Assembly (NCBI GenBank): GCA_025200525.1
Contig: CM045763.1
Coordinates: 85,836,131-85,900,130 of the forward strand
Reading direction: 5' to 3'
Source of the DNA: Camellia lanceoleosa
Lineage: Eukaryota; Streptophyta; Magnoliopsida; Ericales; Theaceae
DNA length: 64,000 nucleotides
The translations under genes were made by a program, and so were the position numbers. The notes under the pieces were generated by a model. That model did no database searches. It saw only the letters and a program-made list of their open reading frames with translations, and was not told the origin of the DNA. Of this stretch, positions 33,919-45,310 are shown piece after piece; the stretch's first letter is position 1; each line of letters starts with the position of its first letter.

Positions 33919-33926
33919 TATATAAA
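33919..33926 (+). promoter_or_regulatory. TATA box in solo LTR 2
   Basis: TATATAAA, a strong plant TATA box, about 300 bp before the conserved donor-like site at 34218. A pyrimidine-rich leader follows. Confidence 0.55.
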
Positions 33927-34209
33927 CACCACCCCTCTCCCTTTGAGAGGGGTTAGCCATTTTAGGTCAAAAAACCAGAGCTTATATCTATATATCTGTG
34001 TGATATACTTTCTCTCTCTATATTTTCCCTCTCTCTCCTCTCTTGTGTGTGTTTTAGGCCTAAAAAGTGTGTTTTTACCTTACTTTTGCCCTTGTACACA
34101 TACCATTACACCTAGCTCCGAGATTGAGGGACTTGGAAGGTTGTTTTGTATGATCTTGGACTGGTTTTGATCACTAGAGGAGGGCTGCTCCACCTGTTCT
34201 TCATTGGAT

Positions 34210-34223
34210 CTTCAAGGGTAAGC
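34210..34223 (+). promoter_or_regulatory. Conserved splice-donor-like site, solo LTR 2
   Basis: CTTCAAGGGTAAGC with GT at 34218-34219, the same 14 bases as in solo LTR 1. Confidence 0.45.
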
Positions 34224-35837
34224 TTTTTGCTTTAGTTTCCCCATTCTTGCAACTAATTTCTACCCCTCTTGCTTTGTGTTTTTGGATTTGTGTTCAACAT
34301 GAAAAACTCTTGTTTTTACCTGCTCTTGAACATTCATTAAGGTCATTTTGTGGTTTGGGTAGAGTCTCACCCTCTTAGGCCTTGTTTTGGCCATTTTGGT
34401 GTCTTTTCTTGAAGCTTTGCTTGCTTGGTGTTCTTGGTCTTGTTAACCACTGAAAACCGTGAGTTTTCAGGTGAGGAAGGTACTCAAGTCTCAAATAGGG
34501 AGGACACCCTCTCCCCCTTGTCCTTTGCTTGCCTTTGTATTTGGCCTAAAGAGTAGCATGCATGCATACTTGCATTAGGCTTCATTTCAGAATTTTTTTG
34601 AGTGTTTTGGAGCATGTTTAACCTCTGTTTTTGGTCGGATTTGTAGCCTTTAATATGTATCTTATACTTGCTTTGAAATGCTCTCTTATACCTAAAAGCA
34701 TGCCATACATCTAGGCCATGTTCTTTGCATGTTTTAGCTTGGTTCCATGAGGGTATTAGCATCGTATTACCATGTATTAGGGCTGTGAGCCACTGATTTT
34801 GCCATATATAGTGTGCTTGACATGGTTGTTTTGTATTCTAGGCTTGTAAGCCTTATGCATTTTGGTTCCTAAGCATGTTCAACATTGATCATCTTCATGA
34901 TTTGGCATCATTTGTGACCCTATTTCAGTCCATAAATCATGTGTGTATGTTTACATGTGTGTCCATTTTCGTGCCTCAAGGGTGTCCCCTTTTATGTCTA
35001 GGAATTGACATTGTGTATGCTTGCATACTTGGTGCATTTTGGGGCTGCCATATGTGGGTTTTGGGTGTCATTTTGCATGATAAAAGTCTGTTTTTTTTGG
35101 TTATTAGATGCATGCCATGAGTGGCCTTAGCAATGGTAGTAAAGTACTCTCCTTGTTGCCCTTAGTTTTGGACCTATTGCCTTGCATGCTCGCATGAGTT
35201 TTGGTCATCATCTTGGGCATGTTTTGCCACTGTTTCAGGGAGGTTTGAGGGCTGTCCCATTGTAGCTTAGTCTACCATTACATGTCTAGCATATGTGTGT
35301 TGCATGTTTAGTCAACATGGTCTTGACATAAGACAATTCTATTGCCTTAGGTGTTCATGCTTGTATCACCCTTTGCATTGTGCATGCTTAGTATGGTATA
35401 CTTCTCATGACGTGCTACATAGCATTTGGCATGCCTTACGCTTTTGTGTCATGTTGCATTGTTGATGAATGTTTGCATGGATTGCATTTCATTACTCGGT
35501 TTGGGGTGTCAAACCAAGTGTGGGAAATGAGGGGTGTTTGTACTCCAAGTGACAAAACACACCTCAATTCCTATGTCACTAAGGCCCTTGACTTTGGAAT
35601 GATAGGGACTCAGTCATCATTGTTGTGTTGCATGCATTTTTTACATTAAAGTGCAACCTTGGTATCTTAGGCTATCATGCACCAAGGTGCACAATTGATA
35701 GCCCTAGAACCAAGAGCCATGTCTCATCGAGTCCCATTCATGATAGGAAGCATTGGCCATGCATAAATATGCTCAAAAATCCAATGCCATGCACTGCTGC
35801 CTGCTGTTGCTGTCAAACTGTCTTCTGCAGGAATTTT

Positions 35838-35960
35838 GTGCCGACCGGCCGGAAAGAGTGCCGACCGGCATTGTATTTATGGCCGACAGACTATTTTGCA
35901 GCCGGTGGCCACCACAAGCAGCCGGTGGTAATTTCCCCTAGCCGGTGGCACTCAGCAGCA
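35838..35960. repeat. GCCGACCGG/GCCGGTGG cluster in solo LTR 2
   Basis: Short GC-rich variants (TGCCGACCGGCCGG, TGCCGACCGGCA, GCAGCCGGTGGCCACC, GCAGCCGGTGG, TAGCCGGTGGC) follow one another, at the position corresponding to the 28320 cluster of solo LTR 1. Confidence 0.55.
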
Positions 35961-37234
35961 CACGAGGAAGGTTTCCTGGGACCTTGGAAAATTTTGGAGA
36001 AGCAGGGCAGTAAAAACAGAGTCAGCAGTGGTGCGGTGTGGGTTTTCTGGGCGAGTCGCGATGAGCATGCATCATTCACGCACCCCGAGGCAGGGCTGAG
36101 GCCCCCTTTCTTTTATTTACTTGATTTAATTTTAGTAATTAGAATTTTGTAATAATTTATTCATTTATTCTTTGGACTGTATTATTCTTTTGGTCCCTCC
36201 GAGCGAGGGCAAAATTGTAATAAGGGTGTGTGAGTGGGTGTATGTCTTCCGATCCCCATTTCTTTCTATCCCTTTTATTTACCTGCTTATGTTGGTAGAT
36301 TAGGGCATTTCTATCTTAGCATACCCTATGCAATGCATGTGTGCATTCATGCATTTGTTTACATGCATCGGGCTCGGCACATCATGCAAACTGCATCGTA
36401 CTTTCAATTCCAAATTGAATACGTGATAGTTGTTGCATCTCATGTGCCATGTTTAGGGTTAGCCGAGCATGTCTAGATTACATCCCTGTATGCGATGCAT
36501 TAGCCACTTAACATGAACTAGGACATGCATGTTTGCTAACTAGTTTATTGTTTTGGCACGGAGTACGATGTAAGTATTTTACGCTTTAGCATACCACATG
36601 CGTGTGAATGTTGCCATGACAGTATGCTTGCCATGCGGCTAAGTGCTTACATGATAAACTGTTTAAATGCCTGTGGGTGGAGGTTGGATTGCCTGAGTTG
36701 GAACAACTCGTTGAAATCCGTATTTTAACCTACTTGCGAGTAGCAAAATCTAACACGTTTTTCGAGACAAAACGGATATGCAATGTTTAGTTCCAAGTTA
36801 GGCAATCTAGTCTATACTTTTGTGTTGTGCACATCACATAGTAATTCTAGGCTAATAACCGGAATAAGAACGCATAACGTTTTCAAAATAGGATATCACG
36901 GTTAGTAGAGGCCGGTCTTCGGACCGGGCGAAAGGAGGTGCTCATAGCTGACCTTCCCCGATCGTACCCAGGCTCCCGAGCCAAGACCACTTTGGTGATG
37001 ACGGACATGTGGCCTTCGGCACCGAGTCAGGGTTTCCTAAATTTCCCATTTTAAAATATTTAGGTGGCGACTCTGTAATCTGGCAAAGCAGTCCAATTTT
37101 GGCACTACTTTTCAAAAAATCTGTTTTTCTTCAAAACGATTTGCCGGATTTGGACTCTTTGGTTCAGATTTAGAACCGTGACACAAAGGGAGTCCGAACT
37201 GCAGAGTGAAGCCTACGGGCGCGTCTACAGTTGG

Positions 37235-37308
37235 CAAGCCAGTTGCCCCGGGTTCTAATCCCCACTAACATTAGCAGCAGCAATAGCAGCATCAGTAACA
37301 ATTGTCAT
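37235..37308 (-). pseudogene. gag: Copia-1 gag, first codons
   Basis: The minus strand opens at ATG 37308 and reads TIVTDAAIAAANVSG, typical of the N-terminus of this gag type, then meets TAG. It resumes beyond solo LTR 2 at 33344. Just upstream of the ATG, TTGTATTTTTCAG fits a 3' splice site. Confidence 0.65.
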
Positions 37309-38851
37309 TTCTGAAAAATACAACAGAATTTCATTATTTTATGTTTCTAGAAATTACACACACTAGAAAATCTCAAAGTTGAAAATTTAATTCAAAACTA
37401 GTCTCACCATTTATCCTAGAATTGAACATTATCAGGAAAGTTTACAAGAAGAGTGGATGAGTCACACTGGTCCCACTTAAGACCTAGTTAACCTTAGACA
37501 AAACTTTCAAGAGCATGTTAACTCTTAGGTCATGGGAAACAAATTTAGAATTAAGTTTTTTAAGGAATAAACTAGGTTAAAACAAACCAAGTTTCAAAAC
37601 TTACAAGCAATAACAAAATTGCTAACCAAATTTCAAGCAATTAAAAAATTACTACAACAATAACAAGCAAATAAAATGCTTCCAAAAAATTACAAGCAAA
37701 TAAGCTTAAAAAATATTGGTAATTGACCACTACTAAACACAAGCAAAAAATTGCTTCAAGTATAAAGAAATATAAACCAATCCAAATAGGATTCTTATTG
37801 GTTAAAAAATCCTTTTCCTCGCTTAGGTAGTTCTGTTTAACAAAAAGGTTAGTAGTCCAAAACTTTTTATTTCAATCCAAAATTATATTCATTTGGATTT
37901 GTATTTTTTTTCATTCCTTTTTGCATAGGTATTCTTGTAACGAAAGTTAGTAGAAAACCACAACAAAATGCAAAGCACATAATTGAAAGAAACTGTAAAA
38001 GTAATAAATTAATTTAATAGCAAAATTAACTAATATATTAAAATACTACACAAGTTACAAAACCTTATAGCTCCAAAAAATTAAATTAAAAATTTAATAG
38101 GCATGAGTTATTATATGAAATTTCTACAAAGCAATAAACATGTACTAAACATGTAAATAATTATAACAATTAACATGTAAATTAAACCAAAAATTAGATA
38201 TAACCTCATGCAAATAATTCTACAACTCAAGAAAATGATAAGCATGTAACTAAAATCTAGAAAATAATAAACATGTGAATTAAATTAGAATATAGAAAAT
38301 AATGAATATTTATATTATTGTAGAAAAGTAAAAATCATTAGCATGTTAATCTTAACTAAAACTAGAGGCTTATAAGCATGCAAATTATATTATAAAATTA
38401 TAAAATATAAAGAAACATGCAAATCATGGTAAGTAACTAGAAATTGAACACAAAATTATACTACTATATTCAAATTATACATCATAAAACTATATTCATT
38501 TAAATGAATTGGAAGTGTGGGTTTGGAATCTAATCATGGATTTAATATACATGAAACAATGTGTTTTACATGTTCTAAAAAGATGCTATGGTGCACTTAT
38601 TTAATTCCTTGAATTCCTAATTATGCATAGCAAGTCACTGGAGCCATTACTACTAGGGAATTGCACAAATATGCGAAACAATAAACAGTAGCATGCAAAT
38701 GCATCTTCAGGTTAAACCGTGAGCGCACTGTTTCGATTTTTTTTTTAATTGAGTACTAGCAGTAGCAAAGCTAATATAAATTAATCTATTACAAAATGTA
38801 TATGAATTTATTTGACCAATTTCATGGAAAACATATAGTCTGTTTTAAGAT
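37309..38851 (-). other. Copia-1 untranslated leader, about 1.5 kb
   Basis: AT-rich, non-coding sequence between the 5' LTR and gag. A 3' splice-site-like sequence lies directly before the gag ATG, so part of the leader may be an intron; the donor was not identified with confidence. Short repeats of ACAAGCAATAA-type sequence occur at about 37605-37700. The first bases after the LTR do not look like a tRNA primer site (see findings). Confidence 0.55.
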
Positions 38852-39863
38852 TGTTGCACAAATTGTGTAATTAAATAAAATAAACAAATATATTCATATT
38901 TAATAAATTACAATACAAAACAAGAAAATATGTTGGAAATTACAATTAGATTGAATAGAAATATATAACAAGATAAAATGAAGAAAATATAGCAAAGTGA
39001 AGCCTATGTGATACCATAATCTCTTTAAAACAGATTCGTTGCCTCACTGTGGGTGCTGGAGGTATATCGGCATCTGTCTCCCAAGATACGACGGTATAGA
39101 CCCGCTAACACAGAAACACCTTCTGTTTAACTCCGACGAAACTGACAACGGTAGCACTCTCTCACATAGGAAGAATATATTATGGAGCAGACTGACTATA
39201 ATTTTATAGCAACAATGGGAAAGAGAGGAAGAGCCTCCAGCCATGAAAGCTGGTAACAAATGCATCCCATTACTCCAGCAAAATTGATGGGAAATAAGTG
39301 TGTGAGTTACACACTCTATATGCACATGTGTGTATATTTGCAGTCACCAAACAAACTTGGCCCAGCCCAAACCTAACTCATTGCCTTAAGCCTCAAGCCC
39401 CAAGTCCAAAGATCCAAGATCGACGGACCCAACCTGGTCCAGGAGGGTGGGTGGGTGGGTGGGCGGGTGACGCACATGTGGCAATTTTTACATAATCAAC
39501 TTGGACCATAGTTTTGGCCCAAGCCTATCCTTAAAGCATTCATAACTCCCTTCCTTCGGAAAGTTTGAATGCTCGAAAGGGCTCTTACCCTTATCAAAAT
39601 CTTGAGGTGTAAATATCTAACAATGCTTTCCTCTACAATCAATGTGGGATTGGTAGTTATACATAATTCCCCGATACCTCATTCATGAGGCCAACTTTAT
39701 GAGACAATTTCTCATTCAATTCTTTATAGTTTTTTGTCATTCTTTTTGTGGTGTAAAGATCTTGTTAAAAATAATTTAAACTCATTTGATCCCACCTCAA
39801 CTAATGGTTATGACCTATTTTAATATCACATTAAAGTCACCATAAAACCATTTTTTTCCAACG
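38852..39863 (-). repeat. 5' LTR of copia-1
   Basis: The plus strand reads TGTTGCACAAATTGTG at 38852 and ends TTTTTTTCCAACG at 39863, so the terminal CA has become CG. It matches the 3' LTR, is 138 bp shorter, and is followed by the TCAAG duplication. A TATA-like CTATAAAA lies on the minus strand near 39222-39215. Confidence 0.8.
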
Positions 39864-39868
39864 TCAAG

Positions 39869-40988
39869 AACTTAAGAAAAGATAATAAATATTATTGAAT
39901 GCTAATATTACGTCATTGATAACACAATTATATTGAATTTTTTTTCCCATAATTGTGATAGTCGAGTTGTCTTGTTTGTGTCCTTGATATCTTTGGGATC
40001 CACCAAAAGAAGTGGTTTTAGTTTAGGGTCCTTGATATTGGAATTTTATAAGATAAATGACATGAAACATTTTTATAATAGTTGGGGTCCATCAACATTT
40101 TCACAAAATAGAGAAATTTTCAACTCTTCATAGAGAAATTTCAGCAAATTACAGAAAAATTTCTCTATTACGAGATGAAATTTCTCTAATAATATTACTG
40201 AGTGACCTTAACTAATAAGAAAAAATATTTTGGATGTCTCTTACTACCAAAAATTGGAGAGGGTTATTTCACTAATTTTCCTTTAAAATAAAATTTAACT
40301 TTTCTCTTGAATTATTTTTAATCTTTAGTTAATTTTTTTTAAAAGATTTATATTAAGTTTTTTAAAAAAAGATTGCTAAAAAAAAGGGTTAACTAAAAAT
40401 TAAAATTTTTAAAAATTAAGTTAACTTGATAATTATAATTTATATAATCTATCTTATTTGTCTTTAAAAAATGAATAGTCTATTTTAAAAATTAATTAAT
40501 TATTATTTTTTTAGACAAATACAATAAAACGAATAAATTACAATTATCGAATCAACCTTATTTTTTCTTTTTGTGAATATATATGTGAAGGATCATAGAA
40601 AATAAATAATTTAGATCCCCAAACTCGAACTTATGATAAACTTTATAGACTCAAATAACAACCTCTAATAAAACATATTATACATATAGTCATGAGTGAA
40701 AGGAAGCAAAGACTACCAAAAACCACGGTCTACTTAACGAATAATTCCATACAAACCAATAATTTTATTAAAAATACAAGAGATAAAATGTGATTGGTTG
40801 TAAAAAAAAAAAAAAAATAATATTTAAATATCTAATAATGTTTAGACATGTGTATTTTTAGTAAAATTATTAATAAGAGTTTTAAGTAGATGTAAAAGTG
40901 TTCAATGGTGTATGTGTTTGTTGCAAATCATTTTGTGTCAAATTTACACCCCAAAAAAAAAAAAAAAAACAAAACAAAAAAAAATTAT
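39869..40988. other. AT-rich spacer between copia-1 and copia-2
   Basis: No gene was recognised. AT-rich low-complexity sequence with short repeats of GAAATTTCTC-type words around 40105-40195. Confidence 0.5.
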
Positions 40989-40991
40989 TAT

Positions 40992-41231
40992 GGCATGGTT
41001 TGGGAAGTGGCTTATTGGGCTTTTTTGGCTCAATGAGCCATAAAAGACAAAATAGGCTCATTGAGTCACAAAAGACAAAAAATCACATCCAACCCATAAT
41101 CATTACACTCTTCTCTCACAAAAAAATTTAAAAAAGTCAAAAAACCAAAAAACTCTTCCCAAACCAAGCTTTTGAGCCCAGCCTCATATAGCCAAAAAGC
41201 CAAAGAGCCAACCCACTTCTCAAACGGAGGC
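40992..41231. mobile_element. MITE, 240 bp, possible TAT duplication
   Basis: The left arm (GGCATGGTTTGGGAAGTGG, GGGCTTTTTTGGCTC) pairs with the right arm (minus: GCCTCCGTTTGAGAAGTGG, then GGCTTTTTGGCTATATGAG). TAT flanks both ends. No coding capacity. Confidence 0.6.
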
Positions 41232-41278
41232 TATATCTACAATATAATTATTTTAAAACTGTGCCGCTTATTTGTAAT

Positions 41279-41870
41279 TGTTGGTGAAAATGCCAGAAAA
41301 ATTATATTTTATTAATAAATAATACAAAGAAGATGATATATAAATAGATCAGGCTGAGGCACAGATATCTCGTTTTCTTTAAGGAGATCAAGCCCACTGC
41401 GGTAGGAAGAACCCAAATACTGATGCAACAGTCATAAAACTATGACTTGTCCCCTCCAGGATACAACAGCCCGACCACTTATCGTATGGTTCAAGCCAAC
41501 TCTACACAAGATGGTGAACTTAAGGCTCTACCAAGAAAAACACCATTCTTTGGCTAATGATCTCTCAAATATAAAAAATAGTTGGTAAAGAAAAGAGTAG
41601 ATGAGAGGAACTATTTATAGGCCACTAAGACTTTACAAATTACACCAAAAAATAATGACTATTAAACTAGAAAAAATGGAGAGTCTCCAAATATTAACTC
41701 ACCACAAAGGTCATGAACTCCAATTAATCTTCATGCATAAATAAGATAAAAGGTCACCAAAACAATGAATCTCCATTCATGAATAAGATGAGATTTATGA
41801 AGAAGACAAAAGAAGATTCATGAACAAAATATATAAATAAATAAATAAAAGATATTAAAATGGTCCAACA
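41279..41870 (-). repeat. 3' LTR of copia-2
   Basis: It starts TGTTGGTGAAAATGCC and ends TGGTCCAACA on the plus strand (592 bp) and matches 55668-56261 closely. On the minus strand a TATA box (CTATAAATAG) lies at 41620-41611. Confidence 0.9.
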
Positions 41871-41882
41871 ATCCCCCACGCA
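41871..41882 (-). other. Polypurine tract of copia-2
   Basis: The minus strand reads GCGTGGGGGAT immediately before the LTR start, the plus-strand primer. Confidence 0.7.
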
Positions 41883-42435
41883 TTTTTATATCAACAAAGA
41901 CAAGAGAGATTACCAACCAAAGATAGACTAGTATGCATCATAAAAGTATGCTCTGCATTGAACCTTCATTAGTGAAACAACAACCTGTACTCCAGAGTCA
42001 GTTGTAGTCTTAGATTTAAAATATGACTACTTAGGAGAAATAAAGTATTACTGCTCACACATAATAATCCAGGTGTTGACATGAGCTTTTAATAGCCAGT
42101 ACATTACGGCCTTGTGCTTATCCAAGTTGTTATGAGCATATTTAAGAATAAGCCTTGTTCTCATAAAAAGCAGCCCTACTTTCATGCTCACATAGGTGAA
42201 ATCTGTCAAGGATGTTCCTTTAATTTACACACTCCACTCAACAAGAGCTATAGAATTTCATTAAGAGTATAAAAAATCAACCCACCAACATTACAGGACA
42301 AATGCACTTATATCATAGGGATAGACAACAAAATATTAAGGAGTACATTTTTTACAACCACCATATGATTCGTTTTTCCCGTTGAACCTAGTTACAGGAT
42401 CTCTAGTCTCTAGGTTGGGTATCCTCATATATGGT
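41883..42435 (-). other. Non-coding 3' segment of copia-2
   Basis: About 550 bp between the polypurine tract and the end of pol, with no recognisable frame. The position and length match the equivalent segments of copia-1 and copia-3. Confidence 0.5.
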
Positions 42436-43002
42436 TTATGATTTTATAGAGTTCAAACCCATCTCCCTCGATGTATTCCAGACCCTATCTCTCGCCAAGG
42501 CCTTGGTCAACAGATCCACAAGATTATCATAGGATTTTACATAATTCACAGTTATGATGTCATTACTCAAATAGGATCTCACATTACTGTGTTTCCTTCG
42601 AATATGTCTGGATTTACCATTATAAAAATGATTGTTCACTTTACCAATAGCAGTATTGCTATCACAACGAATTAACACTGGAAGAATTGGTTTTTCCCAA
42701 AAAGGGATTTCATGTAACAAATCTCTCAACCAATTTGCTTCCTCACATGCTGAAGCTAACGCTATAAGCACAGCTTCTATAGTAGAATTAGCAATTATAG
42801 TCTATTTTTTAGACTTCTAACATTTAACACCACCACCCAAGGTAAAAATAAAATCCAAGGTAGAGAAAGAATCATCTGACAAAGTGTTCTAATCGGCATC
42901 ACTCTATCCCTCAAGTACCAAAGGATACTTGTTATAAAACAAACTATAATTTTTGGTACCAGATAAATATCTCATAATTCTTCTCATGGCTAGCCAATGA
43001 TC
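42436..43002 (-). pseudogene. pol: Copia-2 RNase H
   Basis: The frame 42771-42436 reads ASACEEANWLRDLLHEIPF, LIRCDSNTAIG, NGKSRHIRRKH and VKSYDNLVDLLTKAL, the C-terminal RNase H of copia pol. It is preceded by a stop and frame change within 42772-43002. Most active-site residues are visible (the Asp in RCDSNTAI, the Asp in NLVDLLTK). Confidence 0.8.
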
Positions 43003-43999
43003 TCAACTTGGCTTGTTAGTAAACCTGCTAAGTACTCCAATAGCATATGCAATGTCAGGTCTAGTACTGTCAGTAGCATATTTCAAACTACCAATCATAC
43101 TAATATATTCTTTTTGATTAATCACTTCTTTTTCATTTGTTACAATAGATAAATGTATGCTTGCATCAAAAGGAGTAACAACATGTTTACAGTCTAGAAA
43201 GTTATATTTCTTTAAAATTTTCTCAACATAATGTGACTGATCAAGAAAAATGTCATCCTTAGTCTTGGTAATTTTAATTCCCAAAATAAAATTGGCTTTA
43301 CCAAGATCTTTCATATCAAGGTGGCTATTATGAAAATTTTTAGTCTCATTTATAATATGCAAATTAGAGCCAAAGATAAGTAGATCGTCCACGTATAGGC
43401 TAATAATCACATGAGTATTCTCACAAGTTTTATAATATATGCACTTATCACATTCATTAGTCTTATAGCCATTCTCAAGCATGCAAGAATCAAATTTCTC
43501 ATGCCATTGTTTAGGAGCTTGTTTTAAACCATAAAGGGATTTAGTTAGCTTACACACCTTGCTTTTTTGGCCAGGCTCCACAAAGCTCTCGGGTTGGTCC
43601 ATGTAAATCTCCTTATCTAGATCTCCATTTAAAAATGTTGTTTTCACATCCATTTGATGAATTTTTAAATCATGAATTGCAGCCACTGCTATTAACAGTC
43701 TAATGGATGTAACTCTAGTAACTGGAGAAAAAATATTAAAGAAATCAAGATCAACTTGTTGCTTAAAACCTTTAGCGATAAGCTTCGCTTTATATTTATC
43801 TATAGTTCCATCCGGTTTAAGTTTTTTACAAAGGACCCATTTACACCCAATAGTTTTACAACCTTAAGGGAAATCCACTAGCTTCCATGTTTTATTCGAA
43901 AGTAGTGAATCTATTTCATCATTTACAGTATCTCTCTAAAAAATAACATCAAGTGATGATAAAGCTTCTTGCACCGTAAGAGGAATTTATTTCATATTG
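43003..43999 (-). pseudogene. pol: Copia-2 reverse transcriptase
   Basis: The frame 43686-43003 (227 codons) contains HQMDVKTTFLNGDLDKEIY (first catalytic Asp), KSLYGLKQAPKQWHEKFD and an intact YVDD box (SLYVDDLLIFGSN), followed by MKDLGKANFILGIKI. The start of RT lies at 43687-43999 and has lost its frame. Of the three copia copies this is the best preserved RT. The upstream boundary is solo LTR 3. Confidence 0.85.
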
Positions 44000-44154
44000 T
44001 GTAGACACCCCATTTTTGACCGTCCTCAAGACTTGGTTGTGCTTGTAGGGTACACCCAACAACTGGTTCGATTGCTGCTTGACATTCGATCGTCATGAAC
44101 GTCATCGGTTCGAGTTTCCGGACCCTGTATCCTTTCTGCCTCATTTTTGGACCC

Positions 44155-44285
44155 TTACTAGGCCTTGTTATAGTGGCCCTCCTAGTGCACTGCCGGCCAT
44201 GGCTTTGCCCCTGCCGGCCACTAGTGAGCACCTGCCGGCCATCAGTGTGGCACTGCCGGCCATTGCTGATGGCCGACACCCCTCA
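44155..44285. repeat. CTGCCGGCCA cluster in solo LTR 3
   Basis: CTGCCGGCCA occurs at four places within about 80 bp (near 44190, 44213, 44232 and 44252), each followed by different bases, in the upstream half of the LTR about 150 bp before the TATA box. Confidence 0.7.
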
Positions 44286-44413
44286 TTTCTCAGCTAGTTT
44301 TCGGGCAGATATTTTGTACCAGCTAGATTCCTCATATCTGCCCTCCATACACGTGTATGGAGGGATCAAAGCCTTTGGAAGCTTGTTCAAGAAGCTTTAG
44401 CCTTGCATTGCTC

Positions 44414-44420
44414 TATATAA
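44414..44420 (+). promoter_or_regulatory. TATA box in solo LTR 3
   Basis: TATATAA, about 240 bp before the donor-like site. A CT-rich leader follows. Confidence 0.5.
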
Positions 44421-44643
44421 GCAAGGGACTTTTTCCTTACACCAGGTTCTGAGATTTTGGAGGGCAAAAATCCATCTCTCTCTCTATATTGCTTGTGGTT
44501 AGAGCTTGGAAGTTGGATTTTTTTGCATTTTTGCACTACACCTCATAGCACAAGACCTCCATCCTCCATTCAAACACCTTGAGGCTGATCTTCAGAGGCT
44601 AGAAGCTCAGAATTTTGGACCAAAAGGCTGCTAAAGACTTGTT

Positions 44644-44658
44644 CTTCAAGGGTAAGTA
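44644..44658 (+). promoter_or_regulatory. Conserved splice-donor-like site, solo LTR 3
   Basis: CTTCAAGGGTAAGTAT, with GT at 44652-44653, a near-perfect plant 5' splice site conserved in position and sequence in solo LTRs 1 and 2. Confidence 0.5.
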
Positions 44659-44710
44659 TACTTTTCCCCTAAACTAGCCCTTTTTTGTTTCATTTATAAG
44701 CCTTGCTTGC

Positions 44711-45310
44711 AAGAATTTTTGGGCTCCGACCCTAACTGAAAATAATCATATTTTGAGTCTCTTTTCATGTTTGATTAAGGGTCTTTTTCTGTTTGAGACC
44801 TCCTTCCATCACTTGCCTCTTTAACTTTCTTTTAGGTCTATTTTTGCATAGTATTTTAGGCTTATTTGTGAACTGTTTTGAGCTTTGATGTAAACTGTAA
44901 AGTGGCTTGTTTTGAGCCATTCTTCAACTTTGTTAAGGGCTCTCCTCTGTTTGAGGTCATTTACTACCACTTGCCTCTTTACCCCTCTTTTAGGCCCTTT
45001 TCTTGCATGCTAGTTTAGGCCTACTTGTGTTTATTTTCGTGGTTTGATGTAAACTGTGAAGTGCCTTATTTTGAGGCTCTCTTCAACTTTGTTGAAGGGC
45101 TCCTTGCTGTTTGGGGTCGGCTTCTGCCCCTTGTCTCTTTGACTCACTTTTAGGGCTATTTTTGCATGTTAGGTTAGCCCTATTTTTATTCATTTTTGAA
45201 GCATGTTGTAAACTGCAAATAGTTTTTTTTTTGAGGCCCTCTCCATGTTTGATTAAGGGTCTTTTCTTATTTGAGGTCATATGATAGCTTGTATGCTTAG
45301 TTGCCTCTTG
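44711..45310. repeat. Tandem repeat, unit 159 bp, four copies
   Basis: A unit anchored at TTGATTAAGGGTC/TTGTTAAGGGCTC begins at 44771, 44930, 45089 and 45249 (periods 159, 159 and 160). Each unit also has a variant of TGTTTGAGGTCA, CTTGCCTCTTT, TTTTAGG and TGTAAACTG. The copies are diverged. It lies downstream of the donor-like site. Confidence 0.8.

Larger units (their letters stand above)
33350..37229 (+). mobile_element. Solo LTR 2 of the long LTR family, 3880 bp
   Basis: It starts TGTAGACACCC and ends GCGTCTACA, flanked by GTTGG on both sides (33345-33349 and 37230-37234). It shares the conserved 3' end (GATGACGGACATGTGGCC at about 36997), the TATA box and the donor-like site with solo LTRs 1 and 3. 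No gag or pol is inside. Plus-strand frames such as 33255-33605 or 35625-36152 are shadows in GC-rich LTR sequence. Confidence 0.75.
19194..39863 (-). mobile_element. Copia-1: Ty1/copia retrotransposon with nested insertions
   Basis: Two related LTRs (19194-20343 and 38852-39863) enclose copia gag, integrase, RT and RNase H fragments on the minus strand. TCAAG flanks both outer ends (19189-19193 and 39864-39868), the 5-bp duplication expected of LTR elements, so both LTRs belong to one insertion. Two later insertions inflate it: a hAT (21439-30498) and a solo LTR (33350-37229). Without them the element would be about 7.7 kb. The coding region lacks protease and has stops and mutated catalytic residues. 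Coding order and the spacing of domains (integrase before RT) identify copia rather than gypsy. Confidence 0.9.

Noticed and set aside
35625..36152. 175-codon frame in solo LTR 2
   Set aside because: Cys/His-rich by chance in GC-rich LTR sequence; not conserved in the other copies.
43992..44279. Minus-strand frame with repeated GRQ words
   Set aside because: It is produced by the CTGCCGGCCA repeats of solo LTR 3; no known domain.
44155..44285. Regularly spaced GC repeats that recall a CRISPR array
   Set aside because: Spacing is irregular, units are only 10 bp, and the context is a plant LTR.
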